DNA of 64,000 nucleotides from NCBI GenBank assembly GCA_951230915.1, contig OX579640.1, positions 13,474,981 through 13,538,980 of the forward strand, given 5' to 3'. Under the pieces are notes generated by a model. That model searched no databases. It saw only the letters and a program-made list of their open reading frames with translations, and had not been told where the DNA came from. The stretch is from Antitrichia curtipendula. Lineage: Eukaryota > Streptophyta > Bryopsida > Hypnales > Leucodontaceae. Both the position numbers and the translations under genes were made by a program. Of this stretch, positions 35,089-47,923 are shown piece by piece (the stretch's first letter is position 1; each line of letters opens with the position of its first letter).

Positions 35089-35636
35089 TCGAGCTACGCT
35101 CGAGTCTGCGGCATCATAGTCGCCTCGCACTTGACCCCACTCCTCCGTAGAACTGTTTTTGAGACTCCAAGAACGCAAGAGCCATTTGCTGAATAATGTC
35201 GTGAACTGCACGTTGCATGTCCAATCGGCATAGGATTCTGAAAAACGAGCGCATTAAAAAAACGGTCTGTGGTGGCCACATCATATATACCATGATCGCA
35301 GTGAATCGAAATTGCGCCACGGATTGTTGTTGGTTGGCTCAGTGCTTGGGTTGAGCTGACCCTACTAGACTTTACTCGTCTTTGTCCATCAACTTGACTT
35401 TTGGTTCAAATTGCACTGTCGAGGACCCCATGAATCATTCCACTATTTGGAATGTCAAAGATCAGCAATCCAATTTTCCCCCATTTTGAGGCGCTCTTTT
35501 TCAACTACTCACCACATGCATGTGGCGAATAAGACAAAAGCAGCTGGGATGATGATCAACAAACTCGACGAGCAGTCCACTGGGACTGATGAGCAGGGGA
35601 GCCGCGTCTCCACAATTTGGGTACTTCATGAATGGA
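35089..35636. other. GC-richer island between two inverted repeat-bearing elements
   Basis: This 550-bp segment is clearly richer in GC and CpG than its surroundings. A 68-codon frame on the minus strand (35114-35320) and an 87-codon frame on the plus strand (35411-35674) show no recognised domain. It might be captured host sequence or the original locus between two independent insertions. Confidence 0.45.
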
Positions 35637-36260
35637 GACACCCACTTTTTGTGCTTAGTAGTTGCTATTATTAGACTGTTCAAACTTTTCATCTTTTCAT
35701 GTTGAATGGAAAGTGAAAGGAGGTTCCAAACGCATGAAAGAATGAGGACATTTGGATACCGTATGCAAAAGCTAGAAAGGGTCAAAGTTGTTTTTGGAAG
35801 ATGTCCTCAAATCGTCTCTTCAACATATGCACATATTATTATTGTTGTCATTAGAGTGGTCAAACTCTCATCTTTTCTTGTTGGCAAGTGAAAAGGAGGT
35901 TCCAACGCACCAAAGAATGCAACATTTGGATATAATATGCAAAAGTTAAGAAGGGTCAAAGTTGGTTCTTTGGTAGAAGTTCTGAAATCGTTTCTTCTAC
36001 ATAGGTACATATTCTTATGATTAGAGTGGTCAAACTTTCATCTTTTCTTGTTGGCAAGTGAAAGGAGGTTTTAATGTACCAAAGAACGCGACATTTGAAT
36101 ACCGTATGCAAAAGTTAGGAAGGGTCAAAGTCGGGTTTTGGTTTTGGGTAGCTCAAGGTTCTGAAATCGTTTCGTTTCTTCCACATAGGTACATATTTGG
36201 GTTTTTTTGTTTGGAGATGTACAGAAAGTGATGCTGGTGGTTTTGGGTACCCCACTTTAA
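35637..36260 (-). mobile_element. CCGCCA-end element with three tandem ~170-bp units (right member, inverted)
   Basis: Three units in the opposite orientation to 34300-35088 carry the phrases AAATCGT(T/C)TCTTC at about 35808, 35985 and 36165. The outer right end is GGTGGTTTTGGGTACCCCAC. Together with the left member it makes a large imperfect inverted repeat around the island at 35089-35636. Non-coding. Confidence 0.72.
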
Positions 36261-37097
36261 TATAATAAGTTAACCTAAAATAATAAGTCAGATCACCTTG
36301 GTTGACTACCGGTACCATGGATTGATTTACAGTACTGACTTTGTCGGAGTCATCAGGGTAGGTTGGATGGATTTCATTTGTTTCATATGATTTCATCTGT
36401 TTCGTATGAACAAATGGATGGATGAAAAATAAGGATGAAGAAAAGAGTAATTCAGTCAAATGTTTATTAGACTTTTGAGTGAAAATCATCTCCGCAAGGA
36501 ACAATTTTCGAATTTCATTCCAAGGAATTATTCTCATGCCTAGAAGTAGGTTGAAGAAAAAGATGAAAAGAATATCCCTGAAATTAGATGAAGATTCAGT
36601 GCAACAACTGCCATTGATTGTATCAAATGTTGGACTCACCGACATGATTGAGGGGGGCAGATACAACTGAAAATAATAATTATGAAAGGCATTTGGCATG
36701 TCTGGGCTTGGTCAAACTTCATTAGATTTCTATATTACTATCCGCTTTTTGAAAATTTGATATTCTTTACATGCTATGTCTAAAATTTAATCTCATTTTG
36801 TAATAATCAAAAACATCAAATTGAATTTTATGTGATTTAAAAAATTATTATTATATAAATTATTGTATTTACAAAAAAAAATTAATAGTATAAATTTATT
36901 AAGAAACATGGAAATAATAGAAACAAACATCATGGTATAATTGATGTACTCATTGTGCTCACACCATTGAGAGAAATTTGATTTTAAAAAAATTTGAAAG
37001 TAGTGTACTTTGAATTTTCAAGATGCTATCTTCAGAGTGTCACAAAAATTATAATTTTAACAATCTTGAAATCTAAACTGGGCAATTGGTTCTTTAG
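36261..37097. other. Intergenic, no supported gene
   Basis: A 194-codon frame on the minus strand (36115-36699) begins here but runs through the repeat arm of the neighbouring element. It has no recognised domain and is AT-rich and low in complexity, so I treat it as chance. Confidence 0.5.
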
Positions 37098-37769
37098 ATT
37101 TATATATACGCGGGAATAGTAGAATCATTCCATTTTGATTGATGAGATGAAAGTTATGAGGAGTCTTAGTTTGAAGGTAGCTATGGAATCTCTACTCTAA
37201 AATAAACTTTGAAGTCCTTTATTTAGCTCAATTTTCAATGTTTTTGAAAAAAAATAAAAACATTGGATGTAGATTGTTTATTACAACATTACAACCGTTG
37301 GGATTGGCAGTTTTTATTTCAGTATTTAAATTCTTAACAATTTAGTGTTTTGAATCATTCTCTACCTCTTTCTACTTACTATTTTTTTCCTAATTGTTTT
37401 ACAATTCTAAATAATCTGAAAATTTTCAAGCATGTAGCCAATTTGCCCTGAAGAATGAATCCAAAGAGTAACCACCATTTTAGACATTTTTTTCATACCA
37501 ATGTGACCTTGTGATTTGTGAAGTGCAGCTGCCCGGATTTTAGCAGGGACAAAAAAAGGATTTTTGTCAATTCAAATGCTATTATCTTGCAATCCACACG
37601 GTAGAAATTTCTGAAATTTTTCCACAATTTCTCAAACAAGTGTACTAGAAGATTCTACGGTTAAATTTTCCCCCCAGTTTTTTTTTTTCTAAAATTTGTT
37701 ACTCATATTAGAAATAGCAGTTTTGGAGTGGTTTTGGTGAAAACATAGTCTCTGACCTTTAGGGGTTAA
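37098..37769 (+). mobile_element. TTAA-flanked element f (subfamily 2), 5' truncated
   Basis: The right end is CCTTTAGGGG-TTAA at 37769. The interior aligns with elements b and h from about 37110, but the left terminal CCCC end is absent, so the left boundary is approximate. Non-coding. Confidence 0.78.
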
Positions 37770-40420
37770 AAAAATTCCCCGTAAAGGAATTGTAGGTGTC
37801 CAATGTTATGAGAATGTTATGAGTTTGCGCCAAACTCTAAATAATTTAATTTAATTTAATTTATTTAAAATAGAGCTTTAAGTTCATGTAGTTTTGAAAA
37901 AAAAAAAAATAACAAATAACAAAAAACAAATTTTTGTGTTACTTTTCATTCTACTAATCTTCACTCTCTGTCCGTCCCGTCCCGTCCCCTCCTGACCATA
38001 TTCGGTTACAATTTCACTTTCTTTTTCTTTTCAGTCTTTTCTTTAAGTCAAAGGGAGTCAGCAGCCCCGCCAGTGCCGTTACAATGAGTTTCTCTTCCAC
38101 TCGTGTCAAAAAGAAACAGGACAAAATGGCGAAGCAAAAGCAGAGTCATGCCGAAATGGTTGCACACTTGCACCTCTTTTGCAAGCTAAGAAAGGAAAGA
38201 GACTCCTCCTGACGCACTTTCCACCTTGTTTGTGGTCACGAAAGGAAAGTCATACAAGAGACAAATCGAGGAATAGGACTTGGAGCTGTGGGCATTCATA
38301 CTACAGCACCGACCTTCGATCAGTTCCGTGGGGACTTGGGACTGAGTGGAGTGCCGGGGCTTCCGTCATCAACTTCATCCGTCCGTCACAAGCGCGCAGA
38401 AGTCAAGTCAAGTCAATCAAGTCAAGGTTACGGTAAACCTGCTCTCACAAATTTCACCACCAACTCGCTCACTACGTTAATCTTTCGAATCCCCGGTTTA
38501 ATTTAAGCTTTAACTTACAATGGCTGCTACTGTTTTCATTCCAATCCCGCATTATGCACCATTACACGAGAGGCTTTAGCTAATTAATGGCAACACGTCT
38601 GCCGTAGTGACTTTGATAGTTTTAGTTTCCCTATGTAAATCTTGTTCCGCCCCTGTCGTACGCATAATTGTCTTGTATTTTATCTCTCTGCAGTGAAAGT
38701 TCGTTCAGTTGGGCACTAGAAAATAGTATCCATCATGCATTATCTCTGACTTCCAAAAATTACAGCCAAACGTGTCCTCGGGCGACGAGCTCACTTCTCT
38801 AGAAGCGAAACGTTTGATTGGCTGGTTTTCTTGTTTCAAACTTCAAGGATATTTCAAGCTCACACATGCCTAGAAAACCTTGTCAAAGGGTCCCAGATTT
38901 GCAGGGGAATATGTCCTACTGAGTGAGATCTGAGGCGAGAATAGTGGAATGATGAGAGCGCTTTGAGCCCTAAAGCTCAGGCAATGGCAGAGGAAGCGCG
39001 GAGTCAGGTATTTAGATTTCTCCAGTATTATTTGGTTGGTTTTGGGGGTATACTTTGCCTTGTACAGTATAAATTATAGAAGTGGAGTGAGTTCGTCTCG
39101 ATTATTGGAAGTGGAGCTTGTCCTGCTCTGGGCCTACAGGCTTGCCAGGGGAGCCTCACTTTATCCCAATCAGACAGAAAAAGGAAGAAAGTGCATGCGC
39201 TTCGCATACGAACGTTTCTGAAATCCATGCAAGAAGTGCGCGATGAATGAGGACAAGTGCTCTTGTCTGTAATGAGCCAAGTTACACTGATTTGTAATTC
39301 AAAATAGTATGACTTTGCTATATTTGCACAAAATCAGTGCAGTGAACAAACTCGCCACTGTTGCAAGCGCTATCTGGAACTGTGCATGCATCGACAACCC
39401 TCATCACTGCCGCCATAGCAGAACCGGCCATCTAATAACCCCGCCCATTGCGAATCCATCCCCTCATTACGGAGTGTCTGGAATCAAACAAACTACCAAA
39501 CAATGAAACCTACAATCAGTGGCGTGTGATCGAAGTAATCATGCACAGAACAGGACGTGCCATTTGATGAGGTACCATTTGGGGTTTGCGCCTTTGCGGG
39601 CTGGACTTTTTTTCGGATCCATCCATTGTTGTTTCATCTTTTGTTCTCACTCACTGTCTCGGAAAGATTCGATGCTCCGTCTCGGGGACAAACAGGCAGC
39701 CAGGCAGGCAGTCCCCGATTCACTGTTGCTAGCAAGAGCTCGCCTGCCGGCCTAAAACGGCAGTGGCGTGGCGCTTTTTATAGCACCGTCTTTCCTGTTT
39801 GGCTTCCACAAGTTCACAGCTCACAAAGGTGGACCGTGGGCGTCATTCTCGTGATACTAATCAGGGAAGTTAGTAATGCTGGATTACCCTGGTGCCGACC
39901 CCTACTGCTGGATTACGAGGTTCTACGGAGTATGGAATCCTCGTAATAGTAGCAAAAAACATCCAAAGTGGCAAAAAACCGGTCGTTCATGCGAGTTGCT
40001 CTCCAGTTTTTTTTTGGTTTTTGAGACACAAAAGGAACAGAGGTTCAATTGCAAAAAATAGGAGTTGCTCTCCAGTTTCATTGCGTGACATGATTCCAGA
40101 TCCCTCCCCTGATTTCTGTTGTTTAGGCTCCGAAGAAAGCATTTTTCACGGCTTGACAAGCTGACATGCAACTTCCGTTGTGAACTGTCCAGGAAGGGAC
40201 TATTTCGGGACCTGCCGGCTGAAGTCTGGCGCTGGGCTGCCCAGTGTGTTTGTTATGCACGATGTTTCGACATTTGGCTACAGCCAAAAGTGGTTGCCTA
40301 TTTTTTGGAAAGGAAAATTTTCATTTTGGAGGACAAAATGGCCAGATTACTGCTGTATTTTAAGAGCAGTAGCCAAAATTTACCTACTTGTCATCTAGGA
40401 TTGATATAGATATCACCAAA
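37770..40420. other. GC-richer island, possible decayed gene region
   Basis: From about 37930 to 40300 the composition is like gene DNA. A 42-codon frame from ATG 38078 (MSFSSTRVKKKQDKMAKQ...), an ATG at about 38984 followed after eight codons by a donor-like CAG|GTATTT, and a 96-codon frame 40119-40409 preceded by a TTTCTGTTGTTTAG acceptor-like site are the best candidates for exons. None has a recognised domain and they do not join into a convincing gene. Short GTCCC and AAGTC simple repeats lie near 37975 and 38402. Confidence 0.35.
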
Positions 40421-42708
40421 TATCACCCAAGTATCACATGAGTATTGAAGAAATAGTTGGCTACTTGTCCAAAATGATCAAATACAACACTGGGGCTGTT
40501 GGAAGCTTGCAAGAATCACTCTTTTAGTGCACTAAGGTAACAGATCCAGAAATCGCCCACTTAAGAGCTGAAACTGAATTTTGGGAAGGCGAAACATCTT
40601 GAAATATTTTTCAGTAAATTTTCCTTGAAAGAGAAGTGAATTTGGCATCTAACCTAAGTCGTTTCATATTTTTTGGAGCTTTTTGAAATTAATTATGAAA
40701 ATTTGAAGTTGAACTGTTATAGGGCTCCAAAATTGTCCACCCCTGAAATGTGCATTGTTTGTACATCAATGAAGGCTATGAAAAAACAGCATGTACAAAT
40801 TGTGTACATTTTACAGGTCAGTGGTTCTTAATGCCCGAACTATTCTCAAGCCTTCTACCTTATTGCTCTACAAAAGTACAAATATACTTCAATACTTTGT
40901 ACTTGTTACCTCAATGACAAGCATTAAAATTTGATATATGTTATAGAATTTCACCTCCTTTCTAGATCCTCAAAGAGAAATGTTAGATGTGAATAGTTAC
41001 TATTTCTTCAAGGTCTATTTTGGATGAACATACTTCTAGCACTTCAAAAATTCATAGTCTATTCATATGGATGAAATAATACATACGAGAATACATACTA
41101 AGAGAATCATTCTAGAATCTCCATCTAAGTTCCAACAAGATCCACCAACAATTTTGGAAGCTTAATAACAGAAACCATGCTCTTATTTAAAGATTTTTAG
41201 GATGTAACTATCTTAGCTACATACCTAAAAGAAATTGAAGAAAAAAATGCAGTATTTTATCCTTCTAAGTACTCCAACATCTACATTGTGGATGATAAGA
41301 AGAGTGCTTCAGATCAATGTTTTGTCTAAATACCTTTTCATTCATCTAATGTAAATCATCAATCTTTAAAAACATAACTTTTTTTTATTACCAATTGGAT
41401 GAAATTGAAATAAATGATGTATATGGATCGTTGCAAGGAACACCTATTGACTACCGCTTTTGGCTCAAAATAGCCTATTTTAGTGAGTATTGTGACTTTG
41501 AGAATAATTTTTTTAAATGAACTAAAATATGGATAATTTGTAAATAACTGAAAATAGATGTCTCAAAAAATTCGGACCTAAAATCTTTTATTTTTAAAAG
41601 TTATGCAAAAAAAAAGCACAATAGAAAAACACTAAGAAATCGGACACTATAATGTTTCATTTTTAGAAAATAGAAAATAAATATAAATAATTCAAATAAA
41701 AAGTTGATTTTTCTAAATTGAAGATGCTGCTTTTTGACCATTTTCACCTTTGGGAATAAAATGAAGGCCATATTTGTTATATTGAGACTTTTTGCAAATT
41801 TTGAGACAAAATGCTAGTTATTGAAAATTCATTTAAAAAAATTGTAATTGAAACCAAAAATAAACAATGGTAAAATAGTGATTCTATAATGGAATTTTAA
41901 AAGTTGGTATTGATACCTATTTATAAAAAAATATTAGTAAAGAAATAAAGCGATTTATCCTCGAGTCGAGGATAAAAATGAGACTGCGAAAGGTCTCAAT
42001 ATAACAAACAAGACCTTAGTTGTATTCTATACGCTTGTACAAATGTAGTGCACTTTGAGAACATATGGAAGGTGGATAATTTACTATTTTAAGATAATAT
42101 TTTTGAATACTTATATAATTTTAGTATAAATCTTTGTATCCCAATTCTAAGCTTCAAATTTTGTTATTTTGGATCAAAAATAATACTAAAATTTTCAAAA
42201 TGACTAAGATAGACATTCAATTGGAGATTTGGGGATTGTTTCAAAATAATAAAATAATTTTTTTAAATGCAAAAAATTACTTAATATCTACAACTACCAC
42301 ATGTACCTTCATTTCAAATTTCATGTATAATTGAAATACGATGCAAAGGTTATGAAGAAAAAACAACTTGTCCAACGCCAAAGGGGTAAAAAATAGGACA
42401 ATGATTTTTTGCAATCACCTATTTGTACAAAGATATAAGCAAAAATATAAAGAAGCTAAAAAAAGATTGAGGCATTACAAAATAAACCTTTAAGTGCCTA
42501 CTTGACCATAATATTATAACTATAATGACTATAATAGTCATTGCAAAACATAAGAATATAATGACAACAATAGAGGAAAAAAAATCTAAATTTGAACTTT
42601 TTTTTTAATCATTAAGTAGGTATTTTTAATCATTAAGTAGGTATTTGAGTCTAAGATTCACTCCTAATTTGATGATTATTAGAAAATATCCTTACTCCAT
42701 TGATATGT
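40421..42708. repeat. AT-rich dispersed repeats
   Basis: 40500-40830 matches the repeat at 4640-5550. 41490-42400 is the inverted counterpart of 31880-32540. No gene or element ends were recognised. The palindromic TTATCCTCGAGTCGAGGATAA sits at about 41957. Confidence 0.6.
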
Positions 42709-44526
42709 TTAACCCCTAAAAGACTCTAGGTGTTTTTCAAGATAAATTTTCAAAATTGCCACTATATAGTGCTTTGGCCAAAATTGAAAATAAAGACTTT
42801 TGTTTTTAACTTGACCCCTAAAATTTTTTAGTAAACCATTATGACATTATATGAAAACAATATCAAAGGGCCATCAAACTTTGGATGTGATTTAATAAAG
42901 AAAATAAATCTTTTTTTGAAAAAAATTTGAAAAATTTGAAATTTGAAATTGATTTGGCACCTGATTTTTATTCAATTTTAAAAAAAAGTTTCAAAAAAAT
43001 ATATCATTTTTTTATTGCATTGTTGCATTGTTAATGGTCCAGCTTTAGTGGCCCTCTTTAGTTGAGCCCCCATTACATGTTTTTCAGCCCCTGTGGAGGG
43101 CTGCGAGTTCCCCAGGGTTCCCAGAGTCTGAAGCTGTCTGGAACTGCGCCGCAGCAGCTGCGTGACATGGCACAGCGACTGCCACGTCATACAAAAAGAA
43201 AATTGTTTTTCAAAAAAAAAAAAAAAAAAAAATTCATCTTGTTTTTCCATTTTTTCCATTTTAAGATTTTTTAATTTTTTTGATTTTCTTTTTCTGACAG
43301 CGGCTGTTCTTTTGCTGCCGGGGGAACAGCGCCGGAAACAGGCCCGAAACGGCCCTCCAGACCTCCCAAAAATCATCTAATGCATTCTTTCTCTAATGAT
43401 AAAATATGCATTTGTAAAAAAAAGTGATTCTTGCTCAAAGAACATAGTTCAAGAAGAATCAAACTTTGTTAACTATATTAGACAATCTAGAAAATAAAAC
43501 TTTTTTTAATGCTATAATCTTGCAATTTGCTTAATTAATGACTTTGAAATTTTTTCCACATATTCTAATATTTTTGTTTTACATTTTTGTTTTTTGGATC
43601 TCAAAAAAATAAAGTTTTCAATGCACAAGAAATTATCAATAAATGGTTTGTGTATTGCCAAATTACTTAAGCTCAAATGCTCAATGTATTGTAGGGTGAT
43701 TTAGAGTAAGGTAGACATCTTTTATGCTTTTGAGATTTTGCATGAGTGTACCTAATAGGATATACAAGTGAAAGGTGTAAATCTTCATTTTTGTCTAGAG
43801 AAAATGATTCAATAAATGAAAGTTCAAAGTTTGTTGTCTCAATCTTGCAAGATCAGGTTTTTTTTTCAAACTTCAAATGTTATAATCTTGTATTCCATGA
43901 TTGTTAAATGGGCTTAAGCTTTTTCCACATAATGACATAGTGATCTAATACACTTTTGTATGGTTGGAGTTTTTTCTTAAAGTCTCAATTGTCAATTATG
44001 GTCAGAATTGACAATTTTTGACACTCTCTCTTGAAAACCACACTCCTTCTTTCAGAGATTAAAATTTTCTCTATAATGTTTTGCAATAAATTTAATTTAA
44101 AAAATATACAACATAATTTGAATCATATTCCTAGAATATGTTAACACCGCTAAATCATGATTTTATACTACTCTAACTTAAATCACTTTAGAAATCTTGA
44201 TATTTATCCAAGATATTCTTTGGAGGTTTAATAATTCAACTAAAAATCTAAAGTGTTTTTACTCTTCACAAAAAGTGCTGCTTTCAGATTTATAGAAGCC
44301 AAAATTTCAAGATCTTGACATCGACAAACCAATAAACTATGAATCTGAAAACTTTGAATATCTGAACTTGTAAATTTAGAAGGTCTAATTTACAAAATTG
44401 AATACATTCACTCTGTAAATTAAAAAATTTAGAAACTTAAAACTTAAAATAAACAAATAAATAGTTTTTTTTCAAGTTTGAAAATTTGCAAAATTTGTAA
44501 TTCATTAAAAAACATTTAGGGGTTAA
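42709..44526. mobile_element. TTAA-flanked element g, with GC-rich MITE inside
   Basis: The ends are TTAA-CCCCTAAAAGAC at 42709 and ACATTTAGGGG-TTAA at 44526. It contains MITE copy B (43071-43382). The interior resembles the other subfamilies only weakly (phrases such as TATAATCTTG and TTTTTCCACAT). Both ends carry TTAA, but the pairing of these ends as one element is inferred. Confidence 0.65.
43071..43382 (+). mobile_element. GC-rich MITE, copy B
   Basis: The ends are CATTACATGTTTTT and AAAAATCATCTAATG. The first GC-rich block has CTGTGGAGGGCTGCGAGTTC and GGAACTGCGCCGCAGCAGC; the second has TTCTTTTGCTGCCG and CAGGCCCGAAACGGCC. A poly-A/T spacer lies between. No target duplication is visible in the flanks. 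Confidence 0.88.
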
Positions 44527-44673
44527 ACCATAAATTTTGTAAACTTTAAATTTTGAAATTTAGGATGTGTAAATTTTAAGCTTGTAAACTCTTTATATTT
44601 TGTAAAATACATACAATATTAAAATAAATCATTACAGAAAATCCCACTAAAAAGTAGGAACAATTGGTCAGTA

Positions 44674-45600
44674 TTAACCCCTAAATATTTTTGACTATAT
44701 TTTCACCCAAAACACTTCAAAACTGTCATTTCTAGTACAAATACCAAATTATAGAAAAAAAATTCTGGACACATGTAATTCTAGGATCTTGTAGAACGCT
44801 AGCTTGAGAAGATGTGGAGAAGTTTTCAGAAATTTCCACCGTGAAGATTGCAAGATATTAGCGTTTAAAACGACAACACTCCTTTTTTTGGTCTTGCAAA
44901 AAATTGGACAATTGCACTTTACAATGTCACATTTTTATGAAAAAATGCCCCTTTTTCTTTGGATTTATTCTTCAAGTCAAGTTGGCTACATGCTTGAAAA
45001 ATTTCAGATCATTTAGAATTGTACAATGTATAGGAAAAAATAGTAAGTAGATAAAAGTAGAGTATGATTAAAAATACAAAAATTTTAAGAATTTATTTTT
45101 GGAATTGAAAATTTTTAATTTTCAACTTTTAGTGTTTTAATAAAAAAATCTACATTGCATGATTTTATTTTTTTCAAAAAAATTACTAAAAATTGAGTTC
45201 AATAAAGGACTCCAAAGTTTATTTTAGAGTAGGAATTTCATAATTGCTTGCAAACTAAACTCCTCATAACTTTCATCTCATTAATCAAATGGAATGATTC
45301 AAAGCTTTTCACACATATATAAAACTAGAAAACCAAATTCAAATTTTTATTTCTCCAAAAAGAAAATTTAAGAACTCTTTTGAGCTACCTAGATTGCCCA
45401 TCAAAGGCTGAAAATTATATATCACACAATAACTTCTTAACCATGAAGTCAAAAGTTATGAAAATTGTTGGACTTTAATGGCAAAACTCGTCCATATGCT
45501 ATGTGAAAATTCCAAAGAAAATAAAACTCCATTTGTATTGAGCTGCCCCAAATTGCTATATTGCCAAACAGTAGACTTTGGTCCTAACTTTAGGGATTAA
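44674..45600 (-). mobile_element. TTAA-flanked element h (subfamily 2), full length
   Basis: The ends are TTAA-CCCCTAAATAT and CTTTAGGGA-TTAA; the length is 927 bp. It is the inverse of elements b and f and aligns with both over most of its length. Non-coding. Confidence 0.87.
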
Positions 45601-47334
45601 ACAATATATGAATGCAAAGATCTTCCAAACACCTTGTGTTTCTTCATACATCCAAATGTTTGTAGATTCTTGTGCTTGTACTCTAACATTTGTGAAGTAT
45701 GGAATTTTAAAACTCTTTTTCATAAATATTCTATAGTTTAAAGTGTATAAAATATTTGTTTGCCTCAAAATAATACTTTTCTAATTCTAAAAAAGGAACT
45801 TTCAAAATTGACTAAAGTAAATTAGTTTGATAAAAAAGAATTCAACCATCATTTTAAGAACTTGACATTTTGAACCTAAAGAGAGAAGAAACTTTTGAAA
45901 ATAAAACAATCAATTCAAAAGCATTAGAAGGAGGAATTTCCAATTCTTGGTTTTACATTTTGTAAATAAATATTCATGAGTGAATTTTTTATTTTTTACT
46001 TTTTATTTTTATCTACTATAAATTTGAATTTGTCTCCTCAACCCCCTTTGGTGTTTGAAGTCATTTGACTTCAGTCATATTCTTGTTTTTTGATAAATCT
46101 CATTAAAGTTTTTTGTAATATTATGAGTTTATAAATCCAATTTTTTTATATATTTTTAAATTTATAAACTCGTATTATTACAAACCTATCAAACAATTTT
46201 CAATATATTTATTATCATTTACTAAGGTGTCGGGTGGTTGATTGCCCATCAAATGATTTCTTATACAAATTATTCAAAGAATACTTTTGATTCTATGATT
46301 CCAAATTTTGAAATGAAAAAATGAAATATAGAACTAAAACTCAAATGTATGATGTCTTCTTAAAAAATTTCAATGGAGCTCTATAGGTGTGAATGTGTGA
46401 TGAATCCTTAGACACTAGATGATGGATAATTAATAGTTCATTCTAAGATTATTTAACCACTAAAGTATGCATTTTCATTGAAAAATTTATTTATGGATTA
46501 CGAGCTCATGTCATAGAATTTGCCTCTAAAAAGAAGCACGTAGGATAACACCCGCTACTTAAACCTTTATGATTTAGATAGTAGAACTATCAACAACAAT
46601 CTTCATTCATATTAGACTATTAGTCAAATGACTAGAATTTTTTTTCTGCAATTTTTGATAGTATATTGCTTGAAACTAATGTAAAGACTAAAGAAAGTTC
46701 TTATAGCTTTCTCGCTAGTCAATTAAATTTTTTTGTTTTAAATTATTGATTTATATTGTTTTCTTGATTTCTCTAAACTTTCATACAACTACAAAAAGTA
46801 ATTGAAAATTTGAAAAATTGTCATGTGCATCATGGATTTTAGATGGAGTGGTACAAAATAGATCAATTTTAAGCTTATATTGGATTGGTACCATCCTACC
46901 ATTCATAGAGGTATGTTTCAAATTTTTATTTATTTTTTCTATCATTTTTCATAACCAACAATATAATGATTATTTAAAGGATGAAAACCAAGATTAATAT
47001 CTATTTGTTGATTTTTTTTTCCTATAGATTTTCAAATCAATTTTCCAAAATATTATCAAAATTTTCAAGTTGAAAAAGACACAATAATTTAAAAGAATGT
47101 TTCAAAGTCAAATCTTTTACTTTAGGAAGGATTGAAAAGAAAAAGTTTAACAATTAACATTATAACCTAGGAGATGCTTAGGAAGTAAATTCTTAAAATT
47201 GGTGGAAAAATAGACATATTAATTTGGTACAAATTCTATGGTCAGAGGATATTATAAACATGTCTTTCCTACCTTGTTTTCTAGAACTATTGTTTTGTCC
47301 TAGATTTGTTTAAATATCAAAAATTCTTTAGGCT
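45601..47334. other. AT-rich intergenic
   Basis: No gene, repeat end or inverted repeat was recognised. A weak inverted pair around AATATTATGAGTTTATAAA (about 46118) and TTTATAAACTCGTATTATTA (46161) could be a small palindrome. Confidence 0.5.
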
Positions 47335-47923
47335 TTAACCCCTAAAAACCCACTTGTCCCCTCGGGGGACAATTTGGGTCCGGGTAGGTTCCTATTGTCT
47401 CAATTTGAAGTGAAATTTTTTGAGATTTTTTGAGGTTGGATAGCTTTGCAAGAGCTTTGTGGATATATAATTTTTGTTTCAATCGGATGCCAGATGAAAA
47501 AGTTATGGCACAATGAGCAAGAAATGGAGATTGGCGGGCAGTCCAAAAAAAATTACAAAAAGTCAAAATAATTTTTTTTGAATTTTTTTCCTAAAAGATT
47601 ATGTTCTTGCCTATATATGAAGCTTTGGTTCATTCTATTTGGAATAGGGATGAGTAAGTTATGGACAATCTTAGTTTTTTGGGCAATTTAAGCATCTTCT
47701 TGAAAAAAAACTTTTTGTTCAACTTTGAATGCTAATATCTTCCAATCCGTATGGTCAAATTTGATGAAATTTTTACTACATGATCTCAAAGAAGTTAAGT
47801 ACAAGATCCTACGGTTAAATTCCCAAAAAATAAAATAAAAATGGTTTCCTTAAATGAATACAACAGAAGTGGTAGTTTTGAGTGTTTTTTGACAGAAAAC
47901 ACCCTCAGGGTTTTAGGGGTTAA
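47335..47923 (-). mobile_element. TTAA-flanked element i (subfamily 3), internally deleted
   Basis: The ends are TTAA-CCCCTAAAAACC and GGTTTTAGGGG-TTAA; the length is 589 bp. It is inverted relative to element c and shares the GTCCCCCGAAGGGAC-like palindrome next to one end (here TTGTCCCCTCGGGGGACAA). It is shorter than c and j by about 330 bp. Non-coding. Confidence 0.86.

Noticed and set aside
36115..36699. 194-codon open frame on the minus strand
   Set aside because: It runs from unique DNA into the tandem-repeat element at 35637-36260, is AT-rich with low-complexity F/L runs, and has no recognisable domain.
41950..41975. Palindrome TTATCCTCGAGTCGAGGATAA as a terminator or protein-binding site
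   Set aside because: A lone 21-bp imperfect palindrome in plant intergenic repeat DNA has no supporting context.
43062..43274. Short frame in MITE copy B as a protein-coding gene
   Set aside because: The same frame recurs in copies A and C only where the DNA is homologous and runs into the A/T homopolymer spacer, so it is treated as non-coding.
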